Positions 7,121 to 8,458 of a stretch of DNA of 8,458 nt are shown piece by piece (position 1 is the first letter of the stretch; each line of letters starts with the position of its first letter). The notes under the pieces were generated by a model. The model was not told the DNA's origin and ran no database searches. It saw nothing but the letters and a program-made list of their open reading frames with translations. Origin of the DNA: Chitinophaga pinensis. Lineage in GTDB: Bacteria > Bacteroidota > Bacteroidia > Chitinophagales > Chitinophagaceae. The translations under genes were made by a program, and so were the position numbers. The stretch covers positions 1 through 8,458 of the forward strand of contig CAMBGO010000089.1 of assembly GCA_945866165.1 (NCBI GenBank), read 5' to 3'.

Positions 7121-7657
7121 ATGCCTGCAACATCAAAAACCCCAAAACCAATTGTAAGTATTATCATGGGAAGTGATAGTGACCTTCCAATAATGCATGC
7201 AGCTGCAGATCAGCTAACAGAATTTGGTATTCCTTTTGAATTGACTGTTGTATCAGCACATAGAACACCTGAACGTCTTATGAAGTTCGCCTCTACAGCT
7301 TCAGCAAGGGGCATTAAGGTAATCATTGCAGGTGCGGGTGGAGCTGCCCATCTTCCAGGAATGGTGGCATCAATTACAACTCTACCAGTTATTGGTGTTC
7401 CTATTAAATCTTCAAACTCTATTGACGGGTGGGATTCTATTCTTTCCATTTTACAGATGCCCAACGGAATACCCGTGGCTACTGTGGCTTTGAATGGTGC
7501 AAAAAACGCAGGTATCCTTGCGGCTTCAATCATTTCCACTTTTAGTAAACCAATTGAAAAGAAGTTGATTGCTTTCAAGGAAAAAATGAAAGCAGATGTA
7601 ATTTCAAAAGTTAAATCAATTAAGGGTAAGGGATATAAAAATCAATTTGATTCTTAA
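7121..7657 (+). CDS. purE: N5-carboxyaminoimidazole ribonucleotide mutase PurE (class I)
   Basis: Cytoplasmic mutase that moves the carboxyl group of N5-CAIR to carbon 4, giving CAIR for purine synthesis. It normally forms an octamer. At 178 residues it compares with 169 in E. coli. Diagnostic segments are MGSDSD (16-21), SAHRTP with catalytic H47 (45-50), AGAGGAAHLPGMVA (70-83) and ILQMPNGIPVATV (110-122). Partnership with PurK next door marks it as class I, the two-step bacterial route, not the class II AIR carboxylase. It has a short Lys-rich C-terminal tail (about 150-178). AAAGGAG at 7098-7104, inside the end of purK, is the only clear Shine-Dalgarno-like site near its ATG, but it lies 16 bases away, farther than usual. 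A long open frame on the opposite strand is a coding shadow. Confidence 0.97.
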   Translation: MPATSKTPKPIVSIIMGSDSDLPIMHAAADQLTEFGIPFELTVVSAHRTPERLMKFASTASARGIKVIIAGAGGAAHLPGMVASITTLPVIGVPIKSSNSIDGWDSILSILQMPNGIPVATVALNGAKNAGILAASIISTFSKPIEKKLIAFKEKMKADVISKVKSIKGKGYKNQFDS

Positions 7658-7669
7658 ATAGTGATAACC

Positions 7670-7735
7670 ATCGGATAAATAAATTCATTGCGTTGAAAAT
7701 CCTTTGTTAGAATTACCTTAATCGGAAATTCATTG
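7670..7735 (+). repeat. Imperfect direct repeat upstream of deoC
   Basis: ATCGGA followed by AATTCATTG occurs twice between purE and deoC. At 7670-7690 the two parts are separated by TAAATA; at 7721-7735 they are contiguous. The copies start 51 bases apart. The repeat could be paired regulator sites for deoC or simply a local duplication; AT-rich content makes chance similarity possible. No hairpin with a T run was seen in this gap, so no intrinsic terminator for purKE is called. Confidence 0.3.
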
Positions 7736-7760
7736 TCGCCACAGTATAATAAAGCTATAT

Positions 7761-8458
7761 ATGATTGAAGAATTCATGTCTGGAATGGTTCCAAGCAAAT
7801 TAAAGATGGCGCAAATGGCAAAATACATTGACCATTCATTGCTTCATCCTACAATGACTGATAAAGAATTGGAAGATGGTATTGCGATAGCATTCAAATA
7901 CAATACAGCATCAGTTTGTATCAAACCGTATGCAGTAAAAAAAGCAGCAGCTCTTTTATTATCTTCAAATGTAGCAGTATGCACAGTAATTGGTTTCCCA
8001 CATGGAAGCAATACCGAAACAATGAAAGTTTCAGAAACACTTGAGTCTTGTAAAAATGGTGCAGTGGAAATAGACATGGTCGTAAACGTTGGAAAAGTCC
8101 TTGGCGGAGATTGGGACTATATTCATACAGAAATTAACGCAATTAATACTGTTTGTAAAAACAATGGTGCTATACTAAAAGTAATTTTTGAGAATGACTT
8201 TTTAAATGCAGCCCAAAAAATAAAGCTGTGTGAAATTTGTTCAGCTATTGGCGTAGCGTTTGTAAAAACATCAACCGGATATGGATATGTAAAACAGGAA
8301 AATGGAATGTTTATGACCAAAGGAGCAACATTGGAAGACCTCAAGTTAATGAGAGAGCATTGTGCACCAGAAGTTAAAATAAAAGCAGCGGGCGGAATTA
8401 GAACATTGAGCGACATGCTAAAGGCTATTGATGCTGGAGCCACTAGAATAGGCGCTAC
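7761..8458 (+). CDS. deoC: Deoxyribose-phosphate aldolase DeoC (3' end cut by window edge)
   Basis: Class I aldolase that cleaves 2-deoxyribose-5-phosphate to acetaldehyde and glyceraldehyde-3-phosphate in deoxynucleoside breakdown. The frame is open to the right edge (232 codons plus two bases), so the last part, including the expected GTSSG phosphate-binding motif, lies outside. Numbering from the 7761 ATG, the motifs are YIDHSLLHPT (22-31), CTVIGFPHG (74-82), EIDMVVNVGK with catalytic D105, FVKTSTGYGY with Schiff-base K169, and KIKAAGGIRT with K208. The loop after the catalytic lysine (VKQENGMFMTKGAT) is longer than in B. subtilis DeoC. The start is uncertain: in-frame ATGs occur at 7761, 7776, 7785, 7806 and 7815. 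The last two match the usual start of the family, while 7761 would add a 15-19 residue extension. It follows purE by 103 bases and may be a separate unit. Confidence 0.95.
   Translation, partial: MIEEFMSGMVPSKLKMAQMAKYIDHSLLHPTMTDKELEDGIAIAFKYNTASVCIKPYAVKKAAALLLSSNVAVCTVIGFPHGSNTETMKVSETLESCKNGAVEIDMVVNVGKVLGGDWDYIHTEINAINTVCKNNGAILKVIFENDFLNAAQKIKLCEICSAIGVAFVKTSTGYGYVKQENGMFMTKGATLEDLKLMREHCAPEVKIKAAGGIRTLSDMLKAIDAGATRIGA

Noticed and set aside
7210..7578. 122-codon open frame antisense to purE
   Set aside because: It lies wholly within purE, whose motifs are unmistakable. Its translation shows no recognisable domain and it has no start context of its own.
7745..7750. TATAAT as a sigma-70 -10 box for deoC
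   Set aside because: No TTGACA-like box lies 16-18 bases upstream, and Bacteroidota use TAnnTTTG. Such AT words are expected by chance here.
7844..8443. Two minus-strand open frames opposite deoC
   Set aside because: The plus strand encodes a clear DeoC with all catalytic residues. The antisense frames are shadows produced by its codon bias.
1..8458. Mobile element, phage, defence or CRISPR system
   Set aside because: No transposase, integrase, nuclease, toxin-antitoxin or regular repeat array was found. All genes fit known housekeeping or widespread families with uniform base composition.

Overview
The window looks like ordinary chromosome from a low-GC member of the Bacteroidota, most likely near the Chitinophagales. 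The evidence is AT-rich DNA, few Shine-Dalgarno sites before the genes, perfect matches to the TAnnTTTG -7 promoter element upstream of two genes, an 'Ala-Gln' signal-peptide junction, and housekeeping proteins (MurB, PurK, PurE) of bacteroidetal flavour. This placement is inferred from sequence style. No rRNA or phylogenetic marker is present to confirm it. No tRNA, rRNA, CRISPR array, insertion sequence or phage gene was seen, and no gap between genes exceeds about 120 bases.

Left part, minus strand, in transcription order from about 5870 down to 36: an ABC-2-type transporter ATPase; an exported FKBP-type prolyl isomerase; a DinB/YfiT-family putative metal-dependent (bacillithiol) transferase; MurB of peptidoglycan synthesis; a von Willebrand A (VWA) domain protein with a complete metal site; and a MoxR/magnesium-chelatase-like AAA+ ATPase. 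FKBP, DinB and MurB are packed with gaps of 2 and 12 bases and probably share a transcript. The VWA and AAA+ genes are 41 bases apart and form the classic ATPase plus VWA-partner pair. TAnnTTTG elements lie just before the FKBP and VWA genes, so the six genes probably form at least three transcription units. A perfect palindrome followed by a T run at the left edge looks like an intrinsic terminator facing the AAA+ gene end.

Right part, plus strand from 5988: purK and purE, 5 bases apart, encode the two steps that turn 5-aminoimidazole ribonucleotide into its 4-carboxy derivative in purine synthesis. After a 103-base gap comes deoC (deoxyribose-phosphate aldolase), cut off by the right edge. 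The 120 bases between the ABC ATPase and purK are a divergent promoter region.

I found no convincing new multi-gene system. The least understood item is the VWA/AAA+ pair, whose substrate cannot be read from the sequence. The most checkable oddities are an in-phase A-AAA-AAG heptamer in the VWA gene, the apparently permease-less ABC ATPase, and the stacked start codons of deoC.
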